A stretch of 64,000 nt of DNA from Chryseobacterium salivictor (GTDB lineage Bacteria; Bacteroidota; Bacteroidia; Flavobacteriales; Weeksellaceae): the NCBI RefSeq assembly GCF_004359195.1, contig NZ_CP037954.1:1240001-1304000 (forward strand). The letters are read 5' to 3'. The position numbers were made by a program, and so were the translations under genes. The notes under the pieces are model-generated. The model had not been told where the DNA came from and did no database searches. It saw only the letters and a program-made list of their open reading frames with translations. Shown piece after piece: positions 9,678 through 20,441 of this stretch (positions are counted from its first letter, which is position 1; each line of letters starts with the position of its first letter).

Positions 9678-9695
9678 TTTTTAAAGAAAGTATAT

Positions 9696-9727
9696 AAAGC
9701 CATTCGAATTTTGAATGGCTTTTTTTC
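9696..9727 (+). terminator. Terminator of the M1 peptidase gene
   Basis: The stem AAAGCCATTC / GAATGGCTTT is followed by a T run. Confidence 0.8.
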
Positions 9728-9839
9728 TGCCAAAATTTCTCATTCAATTAAACACATAATGACAGATTTTCAGATAAGCCGCTGTGGCATTGTTTTAGTG
9801 AATAAGAAAGCATAACATAATAATTTAAACAAAAGTAAT

Positions 9840-10118
9840 ATGTCAGTAAAATTCAGACCATTAGCAGATCGCGTTTTAGTTGAACCGATTAAAGCTGAAA
9901 CGAAAACCGCTTCAGGAATTATTATCCCAGACACCGCAAAAGAAAAACCTCAGGAAGGAACTGTAGTTGCAGTAGGACCAGGAAAAAAAGATGAACCGAC
10001 TACGGTTCAGGTAGGCGACAAAGTGCTTTACGGAAAATATTCAGGCTCCGAGTTAAAGTTAGATGGCAAAGATTATCTTATCGTAAAAGAAAGTGATTTA
10101 TTGGGGATTTTAGGATAA
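9840..10118 (+). CDS. groES: Co-chaperonin GroES
   Basis: The 92-aa GroES subunit forms the heptameric lid of the chaperonin. It has the N-terminal [12 protein letters not shown] segment, the mobile loop region [17 protein letters not shown], and the C-terminal [28 protein letters not shown]. It is followed after 97 bases by groEL on the same strand. No CIRCE element was found upstream. The gap to groEL contains heptad-periodic repeats. Confidence 0.98.
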   Translation: MSVKFRPLADRVLVEPIKAETKTASGIIIPDTAKEKPQEGTVVAVGPGKKDEPTTVQVGDKVLYGKYSGSELKLDGKDYLIVKESDLLGILG

Positions 10119-10133
10119 AATAGGGGTGAAAAA

Positions 10134-11841
<1,708 letters not shown>

Positions 11842-11868
11842 TTTTATACCCTCAAAGGTAATTATAAA

Positions 11869-11906
11869 AATAATCCGTTCAATTCGTTGAGCGGATTATT
11901 TTTTAT
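11869..11906 (+). terminator. Terminator of groESL
   Basis: A stem of about 13 bp (AATAATCCGTTCAA / TTGAGCGGATTATT, one G-T pair) closes a TTCG loop and is followed by T6. Confidence 0.85.
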
Positions 11907-11993
11907 TATAAAGAGATGATTGTTAAAGCTTTCAGCCTCTTCCTTCAAATCTGAAGAAATTTCAGAGTAAATTTTATTTTGTCTCAAAAAAAC

Positions 11994-12030
11994 AAAAAAA
12001 AATTGCGTTCAAAAAGAACGCAATTTTTTT
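11994..12030. terminator. Bidirectional terminator between groEL and pyk
   Basis: A perfect AATTGCGTTC / GAACGCAATT hairpin is flanked by A and T runs. It can stop transcription on either strand and most likely ends the minus-strand acpP-pyk operon. Confidence 0.8.
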
Positions 12031-12045
12031 AATATTTGAATGGGA

Positions 12046-13491
12046 TTAAATGTTAGTCAATCTCAACGTATTTGTTTTTCCATCTTCATAAGCTGGAGTT
12101 GCATTAAGGTTCAACACAAAGTCACCTTTTTCTACATAACCATAAGTGTGAGCCAACATATTAACCTGAATAATGGTTTCATCGGTTGATTTCTGCATAT
12201 CATAATAAAATGCACGAACGCCCCACAATAAATTCAACATCGTGATAACGCGTTTGTTAGAGCTGAATACAATAATGTTAGAATTTGGTCGGTGTGCTGA
12301 AATCTGAAAGGCAGTGTAACCGGAATATGTTAAAGTAACAATCGCTTCCACATTGGTGGTTTTTGCAATTCGTACGGCCGCAAGACAAATTCTTTTCGTA
12401 ATAAAACGTTCATCGATGCAATCGAAATCATGTTCAATTGGCGAGTTTTTAGTTCTGTAAAAATGAGTTTGCTCAATATTTTTAACAATCTTAGCCATGT
12501 TTTTAACAACATCGACGGGATAACGGCCTACGGAAGTCTCTCCGGAAAGCATTACCGCATCAGCACCATCTAATACAGAGTTCGCAACATCGTTTACCTC
12601 TGCTCTGGTCGGCGTTAAGCTTGTAATCATGGTTTCCATCATCTGGGTGGCGATGATTACGGGTTTCGAGTGTTTACGGGCTTTCTCTACCAGGTTTTTT
12701 TGAATGGCCGGGACTTCTTCCATCGGAACTTCTACACCCAAATCACCACGTGCAACCATGATACCATCGCATTCAAGAAGGATTTCTTCAATATTTTTGA
12801 CTCCTTCCGGTTTTTCGATTTTTGCGATAATTGGTGTTTTCTGTCTGTTGGTAGGATGGTTTTTTATAATCTCCTTTAAATCAATAATATCCTGCGCATG
12901 GCGGACAAAAGATAAAGCAATCCAATCTAATTCCAGATCCAGTATGTAGTTAGCATCTTCAATATCTTTTTCTGTTAAAGCTGGAAGAGAAACATTGGTG
13001 TTAGGAAGATTGACGCCTTTTTTAGAACTTAGTGGTCCTCCTTGAATTGTCTTCGCCTTTACAGTATCTATATTATTGGTTTCGGTGACTTCTAAAACGA
13101 GCTTTCCGTCATCAATCAAAATTCTTTCGCCAACTTTTACATCTTGCGGAAATTTCTGATAAGTCATATAAACTTTTTCAGAATCACCTTCTATTTTTTC
13201 ATTGGTAAAGGTTAGGATGTCGCCTGGATTCAGGTATGATCCTTCTTTCACCACGCCAACGCGCAGTTTCGGACCTTGTAAATCTCCCAGGATTCCTACA
13301 GACTGTCCCAGTTCCTGATTGATTTCGCGGATGGTTTCTACATTCTTTTTTACGATATCGTAATCAGCATGCGAAAAATTTATTCTAAAGATATCTACAC
13401 CGGCTTGAACCAGTTGCATCATCGTTTCTTTGTCAGAAGAAGCTGGACCGAGCGTCGCGATGATTTTTGTTTTTTTTATATATTTATTCAT
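12046..13491 (-). CDS. pyk: Pyruvate kinase
   Basis: Pyruvate kinase converts phosphoenolpyruvate and ADP to pyruvate and ATP, the last step of glycolysis. The 481-aa protein shows KIIATLGPASSDKETM at the N-terminus, the RINFSHADY motif, the active-site signature IIAKIEKPEGVKNIEEI followed by DGIMVARGDLGVEVP, and the KPVIIATQMMETM segment. The length is normal. It is the last gene of the acpP-fabF-rnc-IPExxxVDY-pyk unit and overlaps the preceding gene by 8 bases. Confidence 0.98.
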   Translation of the reverse strand: MNKYIKKTKIIATLGPASSDKETMMQLVQAGVDIFRINFSHADYDIVKKNVETIREINQELGQSVGILGDLQGPKLRVGVVKEGSYLNPGDILTFTNEKIEGDSEKVYMTYQKFPQDVKVGERILIDDGKLVLEVTETNNIDTVKAKTIQGGPLSSKKGVNLPNTNVSLPALTEKDIEDANYILDLELDWIALSFVRHAQDIIDLKEIIKNHPTNRQKTPIIAKIEKPEGVKNIEEILLECDGIMVARGDLGVEVPMEEVPAIQKNLVEKARKHSKPVIIATQMMETMITSLTPTRAEVNDVANSVLDGADAVMLSGETSVGRYPVDVVKNMAKIVKNIEQTHFYRTKNSPIEHDFDCIDERFITKRICLAAVRIAKTTNVEAIVTLTYSGYTAFQISAHRPNSNIIVFSSNKRVITMLNLLWGVRAFYYDMQKSTDETIIQVNMLAHTYGYVEKGDFVLNLNATPAYEDGKTNTLRLTNI

Positions 13492-13954
13492 AATATTGAA
13501 TTAATTGATAAAGCTCCTCGATAGGGCTTAATTGAAAATCTTGTATTTGAAACATCAGGTTTTCAGGCAGCAAAATTAGTGAAAAATCGTCAAATGGTTC
13601 CGAAGTCTTGATGAGGTAATTTACATCGGGATAATGGTCGAGTAAATATTTTGTATCCTGCTCTGTATTAAAGAGTTCTACGGGACTGCTTTTTTGAATG
13701 CTGTGACTTGACTGATTTGCAATAAAATGAATGCAGATTTTCGTATCGTGATGAAATGACCGAAACCGCGGAAAATAATAGTCATAATACTTACCATGAT
13801 CAATTAAATCTGTAATTCGGGTAAACTTGAATGGGTTCAATACATTGAGATGATAAAAAAGTTCATAATCGGGAACTTCTTTTGCAAGACGAACTAGACC
13901 TAAGGTAATTTCATCGTCTTCATCAATCTCAAGAGTGAACTTTTGGGTTTTCAA
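13484..13954 (-). CDS. IPExxxVDY family protein
   Basis: A 156-aa cytoplasmic protein of unknown function. Position (between rnc and pyk) and length match the Bacteroidota IPExxxVDY family. The eponymous region is probably the LLDHYPDVNYLIKT segment (about residues 107-120), a diverged form. It overlaps both neighbours (26 bases with rnc, 8 with pyk), implying tight cotranscription and translational coupling. No catalytic motif or membrane segment is seen. The family assignment rests partly on context. Confidence 0.7.
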   Translation of the reverse strand: MKTQKFTLEIDEDDEITLGLVRLAKEVPDYELFYHLNVLNPFKFTRITDLIDHGKYYDYYFPRFRSFHHDTKICIHFIANQSSHSIQKSSPVELFNTEQDTKYLLDHYPDVNYLIKTSEPFDDFSLILLPENLMFQIQDFQLSPIEELYQLIQYYE

Positions 13955-14693
13955 GAATACTTTGTTTTTTATTTAAAATATAGAAAGCTCTTTGTGCAGC
14001 TTTTTCTTCTGCTTTTTTCTTAGAAGTTTCCGTAGCATTCGATATCTTATCGTTATCCAGCCAGACATGAGTTCTAAAAACAAAATTTTTATTGGCCTGG
14101 ATCTCTTCTAAAGTCTCGTACCTGATCGTGACTTTTTTCTTTTGACTCCATTCCAGCAACAGCCCTTTATAGCTGATTATTTTGTTTTCAAGTTGATTGA
14201 TCGCTTTTGGCGTCAGCAGGCGGTCGAGAAGTATTTTTCTGCAGGTATCATAATCCTGGTCGAGATAAATTGCTCCTACTAAGGCTTCAAAAAGATTCCC
14301 AGCGATATTTTCACTGAGAGAAGTATTGGATTCATTTTGCAAAAACTTAGTCAGTGAGAGTTCGTTCCCTAATTTATTAAGGTTTTTCCTGTTTACAATT
14401 TTTGATTTCATCTGAGTGAGATATCCTTCATTAGCATCGGGATAAGTCGAAAAAAGATGGCAGGAAATAATCGTTCCCAACACAGAGTCTCCTAAGAACT
14501 CGAGACGTTCATAGTTTCTGGTTTGCTTGTTTTTAGAAGATGTTTTTAAAGAAAATGCTTCCCGATAGAGATTAATATTTTGAACAGGACAACCAGTGAT
14601 TTTGGTCATTTCATTGCTTAAATAATAGTCTTTCTCTGATAGGTTTTTTTTTCTTTTAGCTAGGAATTTAGAAATGTATTTCTTTAACTCCAT
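13929..14693 (-). CDS. rnc: Ribonuclease III
   Basis: RNase III cleaves double-stranded RNA during rRNA and mRNA processing. The protein (254 aa from this start) has the catalytic signature ERLEFLGDSVLGTIIS with its acidic residues, a second acidic segment FEALVGAIYLDQ, and a C-terminal double-stranded RNA-binding domain (YKGLLLEWSQKK ... KKKAEEKAAQRAFYIL). An upstream in-frame ATG at 14732 would overlap fabF, so the ATG beginning MELKKYISKF, 10 bases after the fabF stop, is chosen. Confidence 0.96.
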   Translation of the reverse strand: MELKKYISKFLAKRKKNLSEKDYYLSNEMTKITGCPVQNINLYREAFSLKTSSKNKQTRNYERLEFLGDSVLGTIISCHLFSTYPDANEGYLTQMKSKIVNRKNLNKLGNELSLTKFLQNESNTSLSENIAGNLFEALVGAIYLDQDYDTCRKILLDRLLTPKAINQLENKIISYKGLLLEWSQKKKVTIRYETLEEIQANKNFVFRTHVWLDNDKISNATETSKKKAEEKAAQRAFYILNKKQSILENPKVHS

Positions 14694-14703
14694 TGAATTG
14701 GTC

Positions 14704-15948
14704 TTAAATTTTGGTAAAGAGTACACAGGCATTATGTCCGCCGAAACCGAAAGTGTTACTCATGGCAACTTTCACTTCTTTTTTCACGGCATGATTAAAT
14801 GTGAAATTCAATCTTCTGTCAATGTTTTCATCATCCGTAAAGTGATTGATGGTAGGAGGTACAATGTTGTGAATAATGGTATGTATTGCTGCAATCGCTT
14901 CAACAACTCCTGCTGCACCAAGTAAATGGCCAGTCATCGATTTGGTAGAATTAATCTGAATGTCGAAAGCGTGTTCTCCCAATAATTTTGAAATTGCATT
15001 AGATTCAGCAATATCTCCCAATGGAGTAGAAGTCCCATGCATATTGATGTGATCTACTTCATCGGCCGTAATGCCGGCATCTTCCAAACAGTTTTTCATT
15101 ACGAGATAAGCGCCCAGTCCTTCAGGATGTGGTGCCGTCATATGATAGGCATCTGCACTCATTCCACCGCCTTTTAGTTCAGCATAAATCGTTGCGCCAC
15201 GTTTTACGGCGTGCTCATATTCTTCCAAAATAATACAACCTGCTCCTTCACCAAGAACAAATCCGTCACGATCTTTATCGAACGGTCTTGAGGCAGTTTT
15301 AGGATCATCATTTCTGGTAGAAAGTGCCATCATTGCATTAAATCCGCCAACGCCACTTGCAGTGACTGCGGCTTCAGAACCCCCACAAACGATTACATCA
15401 GCTTTTCCTAACTGAATCAGCATTTTGGAATCGATAAGAGCATTTGCAGAAGATGCACATGCGGAAACCGTTGCATAGTTAGGGCCATGGAAACCATATT
15501 CTATGGAAATGTGTCCCGGTGTAATGTCCACGATCATCTTTGGAATAAAGAAAGGATTGAATCGAGGAATATCAGTATTCGCCCAACCCAAAACCTCTTT
15601 TTCAAAAGTTTCTAAACCACCAATTCCAGAACCCCAAATTACGCCAACACGATTTTTGTCAACATTGGACTCAATGATGCCAGAGTGCGCTACGGCTTCT
15701 CTTGCGGCAACGAGACCCAGTTGCGTATTACGGTCCATTTTTTTAGCTTCTTTCTTATCGAAATGTTCCAATGGATCGAAGTCTTTAACTTCGCACGCGA
15801 ATTTGGTTTTGAACTTTGAGGCATCAAAAAGAGTAATAGGAGCGGCTCCGCTCTCACCTTTGACAAGGCTTTCCCAGTATTCTTTAGCGTTTTTTCCAAC
15901 AGGCGTAATCGCGCCAAAGCCGGTTACAACTACTCTTTTCAATTCCAT
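14704..15948 (-). CDS. fabF: 3-oxoacyl-ACP synthase II (FabF)
   Basis: FabF condenses malonyl-ACP with acyl-ACP in fatty-acid elongation. The 414-aa protein has the thiolase-fold Cys-His-His active site: Cys in ATVSACASSANAL, His in NMHGTSTPLGD and His in TGHLLGAAG, with the C-terminal SNTFGFGGHNACV signature. It lies directly downstream of acpP, 26 bases away, and upstream of rnc, the order often seen in Bacteroidota. The identification is firm. Confidence 0.98.
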   Translation of the reverse strand: MELKRVVVTGFGAITPVGKNAKEYWESLVKGESGAAPITLFDASKFKTKFACEVKDFDPLEHFDKKEAKKMDRNTQLGLVAAREAVAHSGIIESNVDKNRVGVIWGSGIGGLETFEKEVLGWANTDIPRFNPFFIPKMIVDITPGHISIEYGFHGPNYATVSACASSANALIDSKMLIQLGKADVIVCGGSEAAVTASGVGGFNAMMALSTRNDDPKTASRPFDKDRDGFVLGEGAGCIILEEYEHAVKRGATIYAELKGGGMSADAYHMTAPHPEGLGAYLVMKNCLEDAGITADEVDHINMHGTSTPLGDIAESNAISKLLGEHAFDIQINSTKSMTGHLLGAAGVVEAIAAIHTIIHNIVPPTINHFTDDENIDRRLNFTFNHAVKKEVKVAMSNTFGFGGHNACVLFTKI

Positions 15949-15974
15949 AAATTTTGTTCTTTGTTGATAGAATA

Positions 15975-16214
15975 TTATTTGTTCACTACTTCTTCAATGT
16001 AAGCAATAGCGTGTCCTACCGTAGTTATTTTTTCTGCTTGATCATCAGGAATCTGAATGTTAAATTCTTTTTCGAATTCCATAATTAGTTCTACAGTATC
16101 CAAAGAATCAGCTCCTAAATCGTTAGTGAAGCTAGCTTCTGGAGTTACTTCTGTTTCTTCAACGTCGAGTTTATCAGCGATGATAGCTTTTACTCTTGAT
16201 GCAATGTCTGACAT
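15975..16214 (-). CDS. acpP: Acyl carrier protein
   Basis: The 79-aa carrier holds fatty-acyl chains on a phosphopantetheine arm. The attachment Ser lies in the classic [17 protein letters not shown] motif (about residues 33-49), and the protein is acidic and helical as expected. It is the first gene of the minus-strand operon leading to fabF, rnc and pyk, and has a TATCTTTG promoter box upstream. Confidence 0.98.
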   Translation of the reverse strand: MSDIASRVKAIIADKLDVEETEVTPEASFTNDLGADSLDTVELIMEFEKEFNIQIPDDQAEKITTVGHAIAYIEEVVNK

Positions 16215-16247
16215 AGTAAGTTATTTTTAATTAATTGTTAGTTGCTG

Positions 16248-16255
16248 CAAAGATA
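16248..16255 (-). promoter_or_regulatory. -7 promoter box for the acpP operon
   Basis: On the minus strand TATCTTTG matches TAnnTTTG, 34 bases before the acpP start codon. Confidence 0.55.
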
Positions 16256-16315
16256 TAAAATTCTTTATGATTTGAACTTTTTTTACCAAATTTTAAATCA
16301 GGCGTGAAATGAATT

Positions 16316-16426
16316 TTAATAAAGACTGAACTCCAACTTGCTCTGACCGTACAATGCCGCTGTAATATTTCTACCGCAAAACTGACATTGTTGTTTTATT
16401 GGTGTTTTTGACGGATTGAAAGTCAA
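16316..16426 (-). other. Candidate micro-ORF or gene relic with a CxxC motif
   Basis: A 36-codon frame with a TTG start reads ...KQQCQFCGRNITAALYG... to a stop. The CQFC pair resembles half a zinc knuckle. It could be a small protein, the tail of a decayed gene, or chance. No start signal supports it. Confidence 0.2.
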
Positions 16427-16555
16427 TAAGTTAAAACTTTAATCTATAAGTTTCTGAAATAACATTCTTTTTTTTCTCTTTTAAGTAGGGAAGGAATCTG
16501 TCCTTTTTTGTAAACTGCGATTAGGTGAATTTACTTCTAATTATCGGTGAAAAAT

Positions 16556-17479
16556 TTAATTTTCGGTCAGTATAAACCATTCATTGACCAAAGAGGCGGC
16601 AAGTCTCGCTGTGATTTCATTAGGATCATAGGTCGGATTTACTTCGGCAACATCCATCGCAACCTGTTTTTTAGACTTCAGAATATGCTTGAACAAATGC
16701 ATGAAAGCTGCATCTGCAAAAATTCCGTTGTAAGCCAAGGCCGAAACGCCCGGAGCGATTGAAACATTGAAAACATCCATGCAAATGGTTACATAAATAA
16801 CATCTGATGTTTCTATAAATTCATTAAGTTTAGAATATAGGTTGGGGAGATTATCAAAAAACAGTTCTTCTGCCAAAATATAGTTCATGCCATATTCATG
16901 AGCGGTATCAAACAGTTTCAACGTATTTGAATTTCTCTGAATTCCGATATGCATGGAATGAATCCCGCCTTCCTGAGCAATTTGCCAAAATCCAGTTCCT
17001 GAACTTGAGCCAATTTCAGGATCGATTTCCCGATTGTCAAAATGAGCATCAATATTAATAATTCCAATTTTTTGAATGGGAAATGCTTTTCTTATTCCGG
17101 AATAATGAGCGTAAGTGACTTCGTGCCCTCCGCCGAAAACGATTGATTTGCCTTTTCTTTTTAAAACTTCAGCAACTTTATTCGCGAGTTCGTCTTGGGT
17201 TTTTTCTAAATTTTCGTCCGGACAATATATATTACCAAAATCTTTCAGCGTAAATTCCGGATTGACGACGGGGAAATTCGAACTGTTTTTGCGGATCATA
17301 TCAGGAGCGTCTTTTGCACCGATTCTTCCTTTGTTTCTTTTTACACCTTCATCCACGGCAAAACCATGCAAAACGAAATCGTTTTCCAAAATATTATCGT
17401 AATTATTCTCCAAAGTTACTCTTTGAAAAACTCTATGATAAAGCGGTTCGTCGCCATCGAAACGTCCTGTCCAAATCAT
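16556..17479 (-). CDS. Formimidoylglutamase / arginase family protein
   Basis: A 307-aa ureohydrolase. The binuclear manganese ligands are in the family motifs GGGHEVTYAHY (about residue 121), NIDAHFDNRE and CMDVFNVSIAPGVSA. Bacteroidota proteins of this type are usually annotated as formimidoylglutamase (HutG), which hydrolyses N-formimidoyl-glutamate to glutamate and formamide in histidine breakdown. No other hut gene is in the window, so arginase or agmatinase-like activity cannot be excluded. The gene is last in a minus-strand series after paaA and an unknown gene. Confidence 0.85.
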   Translation of the reverse strand: MIWTGRFDGDEPLYHRVFQRVTLENNYDNILENDFVLHGFAVDEGVKRNKGRIGAKDAPDMIRKNSSNFPVVNPEFTLKDFGNIYCPDENLEKTQDELANKVAEVLKRKGKSIVFGGGHEVTYAHYSGIRKAFPIQKIGIINIDAHFDNREIDPEIGSSSGTGFWQIAQEGGIHSMHIGIQRNSNTLKLFDTAHEYGMNYILAEELFFDNLPNLYSKLNEFIETSDVIYVTICMDVFNVSIAPGVSALAYNGIFADAAFMHLFKHILKSKKQVAMDVAEVNPTYDPNEITARLAASLVNEWFILTEN

Positions 17480-17482
17480 TTT

Positions 17483-18073
17483 TTAGAATTTTATTTTAAA
17501 TTCGGTTTCTATGTAATTTAAGATTTCGAAAAAGCTTTTCAGTTCGTTAATTTCTGGAAAATCTTTTAGATAGGATTTTGGATTAGAATAATTAAAACTA
17601 TTTTGCAACTTTCCATTTTTGTAAATAACTCTATATGAAACTCCATCCATAACCATCATTTTTGAAGTTGATATGACGTTTTCTTTTAAATCCTCGTCAT
17701 ACACAATTTCTCTTTTTTCTTTTTTGTATTGAAAGGTGTTTTCATTAGGTAGAAATTCGATATTTCTTATTTCAAAATTCATAAAATTAATTTCGTCTGC
17801 TTTTAATTTTGTGATTCTTGGTTCAATAGTTTGAAATTCATGAGTACCAAACTCCGAAGGAAAGTTCCAGTCTATAAGTTCAGCGTTCCATTTATTATCT
17901 TGTAAATAAATTAGAAAGACTTTCCCGCCATTTGTTATTGAATAGTCTTTATAGATTCTTATTTCTTTTTCATTTTGAATTTTTTCTGGAATTTTCGCCC
18001 AATAATCTGCACCTTTTTGCCCACGGCAAATAGAAAATATAAAAATAAAAAATATTTGAATTAAGGTTTTCAA
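17483..18073 (-). CDS. Exported protein of unknown function
   Basis: A 196-aa protein with an N-terminal signal-like segment (LIQIFFIFIFSICRGQKG). The mature part is rich in Lys, Glu and aromatic residues with no recognised motif. The start is a TTG codon 3 bases after the paaA stop; no suitable ATG is nearby. It sits where paaB would be expected, between paaA and the formimidoylglutamase gene. Its AT-rich codons and isolated position suggest a lineage-specific gene. Confidence 0.6.
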   Translation of the reverse strand: MKTLIQIFFIFIFSICRGQKGADYWAKIPEKIQNEKEIRIYKDYSITNGGKVFLIYLQDNKWNAELIDWNFPSEFGTHEFQTIEPRITKLKADEINFMNFEIRNIEFLPNENTFQYKKEKREIVYDEDLKENVISTSKMMVMDGVSYRVIYKNGKLQNSFNYSNPKSYLKDFPEINELKSFFEILNYIETEFKIKF

Positions 18074-18076
18074 TTG

Positions 18077-19006
18077 CTAATTAGTCTGTTTCCCCGCATA
18101 CGCCATCGCCGCATCCTTCACCCAGGAATGTTCCCGCTGGGCTTTTCTCTTGGTTTCCAAACGTTTTTTATTGCAAGGGCCGTTTCCTTTTAAAACTTCC
18201 ATGAATTCATCCCAAGGCAATTCTCCGAAATCGTAATGTTGGGTTTCTTCATTCCATTTTAAATTTTCATCAGGAATTTTTAATCCTAAAAACTCTGCCT
18301 GAGAAACGGTTACATCTACAAATCTTTGACGCAAATCGTCATTGCTTTCTCTTTTTACCCGGTAATTCATGGATTTTTGAGAGTTCGGAGAATCGGCATC
18401 ATTCGGGCCAAACATCATAAGAGCCGGCCACCAAAAACGGTTCAAGGCTTCCTGTGCCAGATTTTTCTGTTCTTTCGTTCCGCGGCAAAGCGTCATCAAA
18501 ATTTCATAACCTTGTCTCTGGTGAAAAGATTCTTCTTTGCAAATTCTCACCATCGCTCTGGAATATGGGCCGTAAGAATTTCCCATCAACATAACCTGAT
18601 TCATAATTGCAGCGCCATCAACCAACCAGCCGATCGCTCCAATATCTGCCCAGGAAAGTGCAGGATAATTGAAGATGCTCGAATATTTGGCTTTTCCGGA
18701 AAGCATATCGTTATAAGTAGAATCGCGGTCTGCGGCAATTTCTCCGTTATTCAAAGTTTCTGTCGCAGCATACAAATAAAGGCCGTGTCCTGCTTCATCC
18801 TGAATTTTTGCAAGCAATGCCATTTTTCTCCTCAAAGTAGGAGCGCGGGAAATCCAGTTGGCTTCGGGAAGCATTCCCACAATTTCGGAATGGGCATGCT
18901 GGGAAATCTGTCTCACCAATAATTTTCTGTAATCATCGGGCATTACGTCTTTCGGTTCCACTTTATTTTCTGCCTGTACGTATTCTAAAAATTTATCTTG
19001 ATTCAT
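18077..19006 (-). CDS. paaA: 1,2-phenylacetyl-CoA epoxidase, catalytic subunit PaaA
   Basis: PaaA is the di-iron catalytic subunit of the oxygenase that epoxidises the aromatic ring of phenylacetyl-CoA. The 309-aa protein matches the usual family length. Ferritin-like iron ligands are visible in [16 protein letters not shown] (ExxH) and [13 protein letters not shown] (ExxH). The start ATG ([11 protein letters not shown]) is chosen over a longer upstream frame because it leaves a 28-base gap to the preceding gene. The reductase paaE lies upstream, but the structural partners paaB, paaC and paaD are not adjacent, which is unusual. Confidence 0.95.
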   Translation of the reverse strand: MNQDKFLEYVQAENKVEPKDVMPDDYRKLLVRQISQHAHSEIVGMLPEANWISRAPTLRRKMALLAKIQDEAGHGLYLYAATETLNNGEIAADRDSTYNDMLSGKAKYSSIFNYPALSWADIGAIGWLVDGAAIMNQVMLMGNSYGPYSRAMVRICKEESFHQRQGYEILMTLCRGTKEQKNLAQEALNRFWWPALMMFGPNDADSPNSQKSMNYRVKRESNDDLRQRFVDVTVSQAEFLGLKIPDENLKWNEETQHYDFGELPWDEFMEVLKGNGPCNKKRLETKRKAQREHSWVKDAAMAYAGKQTN

Positions 19007-19034
19007 GAGGTTTTTTTTATTAAAAATTGCCGGT

Positions 19035-19292
19035 TTACTGCGCATTGATTGCGTCTTCTTCCGGCAGATAAAGACCGATTCTTCCTTCAGAGAATTCGCC
19101 GACGACAAAATTTATTGTTTTTTCGGGACTTCTGATTTCGTATTCGTTGAAGAGGTATGGATTTCCACTTAGGGGGCCAATTACTTCAATCTTTCGGTCA
19201 GCGCAATGCCAATAGTGATTCCAAATATTAATTCCTTCTACTTTAAATTCTTTTTCTTCTTCAATTAAGGACGCAAATTTCCAGTTTTTCAT
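19035..19292 (-). CDS. Small conserved-looking protein within the paa cluster
   Basis: An 85-aa protein without a signal peptide or membrane segment, reading [20 protein letters not shown]... with an aromatic-rich centre ([13 protein letters not shown]). It lies between paaE and paaA with 27-28-base gaps on each side, so it is almost certainly cotranscribed. It does not resemble PaaB (no GLSHKHVG-type segment) or PaaD. A role with the epoxidase or its reductase is inferred from position only. Confidence 0.75.
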   Translation of the reverse strand: MKNWKFASLIEEEKEFKVEGINIWNHYWHCADRKIEVIGPLSGNPYLFNEYEIRSPEKTINFVVGEFSEGRIGLYLPEEDAINAQ

Positions 19293-19319
19293 GATTGGTG
19301 ATTTTTTAAATAAAACAGA

Positions 19320-20408
19320 TTAAACATCATAATTCAGCATCACCACATTGGTGGTCGGGTGACACTGACAGGTTAATACAAAACCCCGCTCCACCTCGTC
19401 GTCGGTGAGTGCGAAGTTTTTTTCCATAAATACTTCACCTTCCATGACCTGTGCTTTGCACGTGCAGCAAACGCCACCTTTGCAGGCAAATGGAACAGGA
19501 AGTTTCTCTGCTAAAGCCTGGTCTAAAATACTCTTTTTCTTTGAATTCAGATGGAATGAATATTCGTCATCATCAATAATTAAAGTCACCATGCTTTCTA
19601 AATTAGGGATGGCTTTGAATTCATCGCTCATTTCTGCATTTCCTTCTTCGTCGGGTGCTGCGTAATATTCGTACATGATCTGAAGCGACGGAACTTTCTT
19701 TTCTTTTTTCAGATAATCCGAGATTCCTTTGATCATTTCAGACGGTCCGCAGATAAAATAGGTGGAATCCTGAACGGGAATATCGGTAAATCTCTGGAAT
19801 AAAAGATCGAGTTTCTCTGCTGAAATTCTTCCTTCGAAAAGTTCGTCTTCAAAATGCTTTTCTCTGGACAACAGGAAAATGACTTTTAATCTTCCTTCAA
19901 ATTTCTCCACCAAATCATCAATTTCTTTTTTAAAAATGATATCGGTGAAACTTTTATTGCTGAAGAACAGATAAGCTGAACTCTGTGGTTCCTGGTAAAG
20001 CGCTTCTTTGATATTGGACAGAACCGGAGATATTCCGCTTCCTGCGGCCAAACCAATGTAGGTTTTTTGATTCGAAATATGATAATGCGTGTAAAAATGT
20101 CCGCTCGGAGCCATTACTTCAACGCTATCGCCCACTTTTAGTTCACGGTTAAGATAAGTTGAGACTTTTCCCTGGTCCAGATGTTTTACTAGGATTTCCA
20201 GTTCCGGATTTTCTTCGCTTGGCGCGTTGATGATAGAATAGCTTCTGCGCAAATCGTCTTCCCCAAAAACAAATCTTACATTCAGATATTGTCCTTGTTT
20301 AAAAGAAAATTCGTGTTTTAAGTTTTCCGGGATTTCGAAAGCGATATGTACGCAATCATTGGTTTCCCGTGATACTTTTGTTGCTTTTAGTTGATGAAAA
20401 TGATGCAT
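19320..20408 (-). CDS. paaE: 1,2-phenylacetyl-CoA epoxidase reductase subunit PaaE
   Basis: PaaE passes electrons from NADPH to the PaaA di-iron site. The 362-aa protein has an N-terminal FAD-binding domain (RRSYSIINAP), an NAD(P)-binding domain (GLAAGSGISPVLSNIKEAL, FICGPSEMI) and a C-terminal plant-type 2Fe-2S ferredoxin domain with ligands in CKGGVCCTC and a final Cys in LTCQCHP. It is the first gene of the minus-strand paa group. A TATATTTG box and a small inverted repeat lie directly upstream. Confidence 0.95.
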   Translation of the reverse strand: MHHFHQLKATKVSRETNDCVHIAFEIPENLKHEFSFKQGQYLNVRFVFGEDDLRRSYSIINAPSEENPELEILVKHLDQGKVSTYLNRELKVGDSVEVMAPSGHFYTHYHISNQKTYIGLAAGSGISPVLSNIKEALYQEPQSSAYLFFSNKSFTDIIFKKEIDDLVEKFEGRLKVIFLLSREKHFEDELFEGRISAEKLDLLFQRFTDIPVQDSTYFICGPSEMIKGISDYLKKEKKVPSLQIMYEYYAAPDEEGNAEMSDEFKAIPNLESMVTLIIDDDEYSFHLNSKKKSILDQALAEKLPVPFACKGGVCCTCKAQVMEGEVFMEKNFALTDDEVERGFVLTCQCHPTTNVVMLNYDV

Positions 20409-20419
20409 AGTATTTTAAA

Positions 20420-20438
20420 AACTCAATAAAAATGAGTT
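20420..20438 (-). promoter_or_regulatory. Inverted repeat in the paaE leader, possible operator
   Basis: AACTCA and TGAGTT flank a 7-base spacer immediately downstream of the -7 box, near the expected transcription start. An operator role is inferred. Confidence 0.3.
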
Positions 20439-20441
20439 CAA

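Larger units (their letters stand above)
16215..16555. other. 341-bp intergenic region upstream of acpP
   Basis: It holds the acpP promoter box and a minus-strand micro reading frame with a CxxC motif (16316-16426). A small AAGGA / TCCTT hairpin with a T run lies near 16489-16510. Nothing else recognisable was seen. Confidence 0.5.

Noticed and set aside
9740..9839. Possible CIRCE or sigma-54 type element upstream of groES
   Set aside because: TGGCATTGTTTT has neither the CIRCE arms nor the sigma-54 GC element at correct spacing.
14694..14732. Upstream start for RNase III overlapping fabF
   Set aside because: The internal ATG gives the usual N-terminus and a 10-base gap after fabF.
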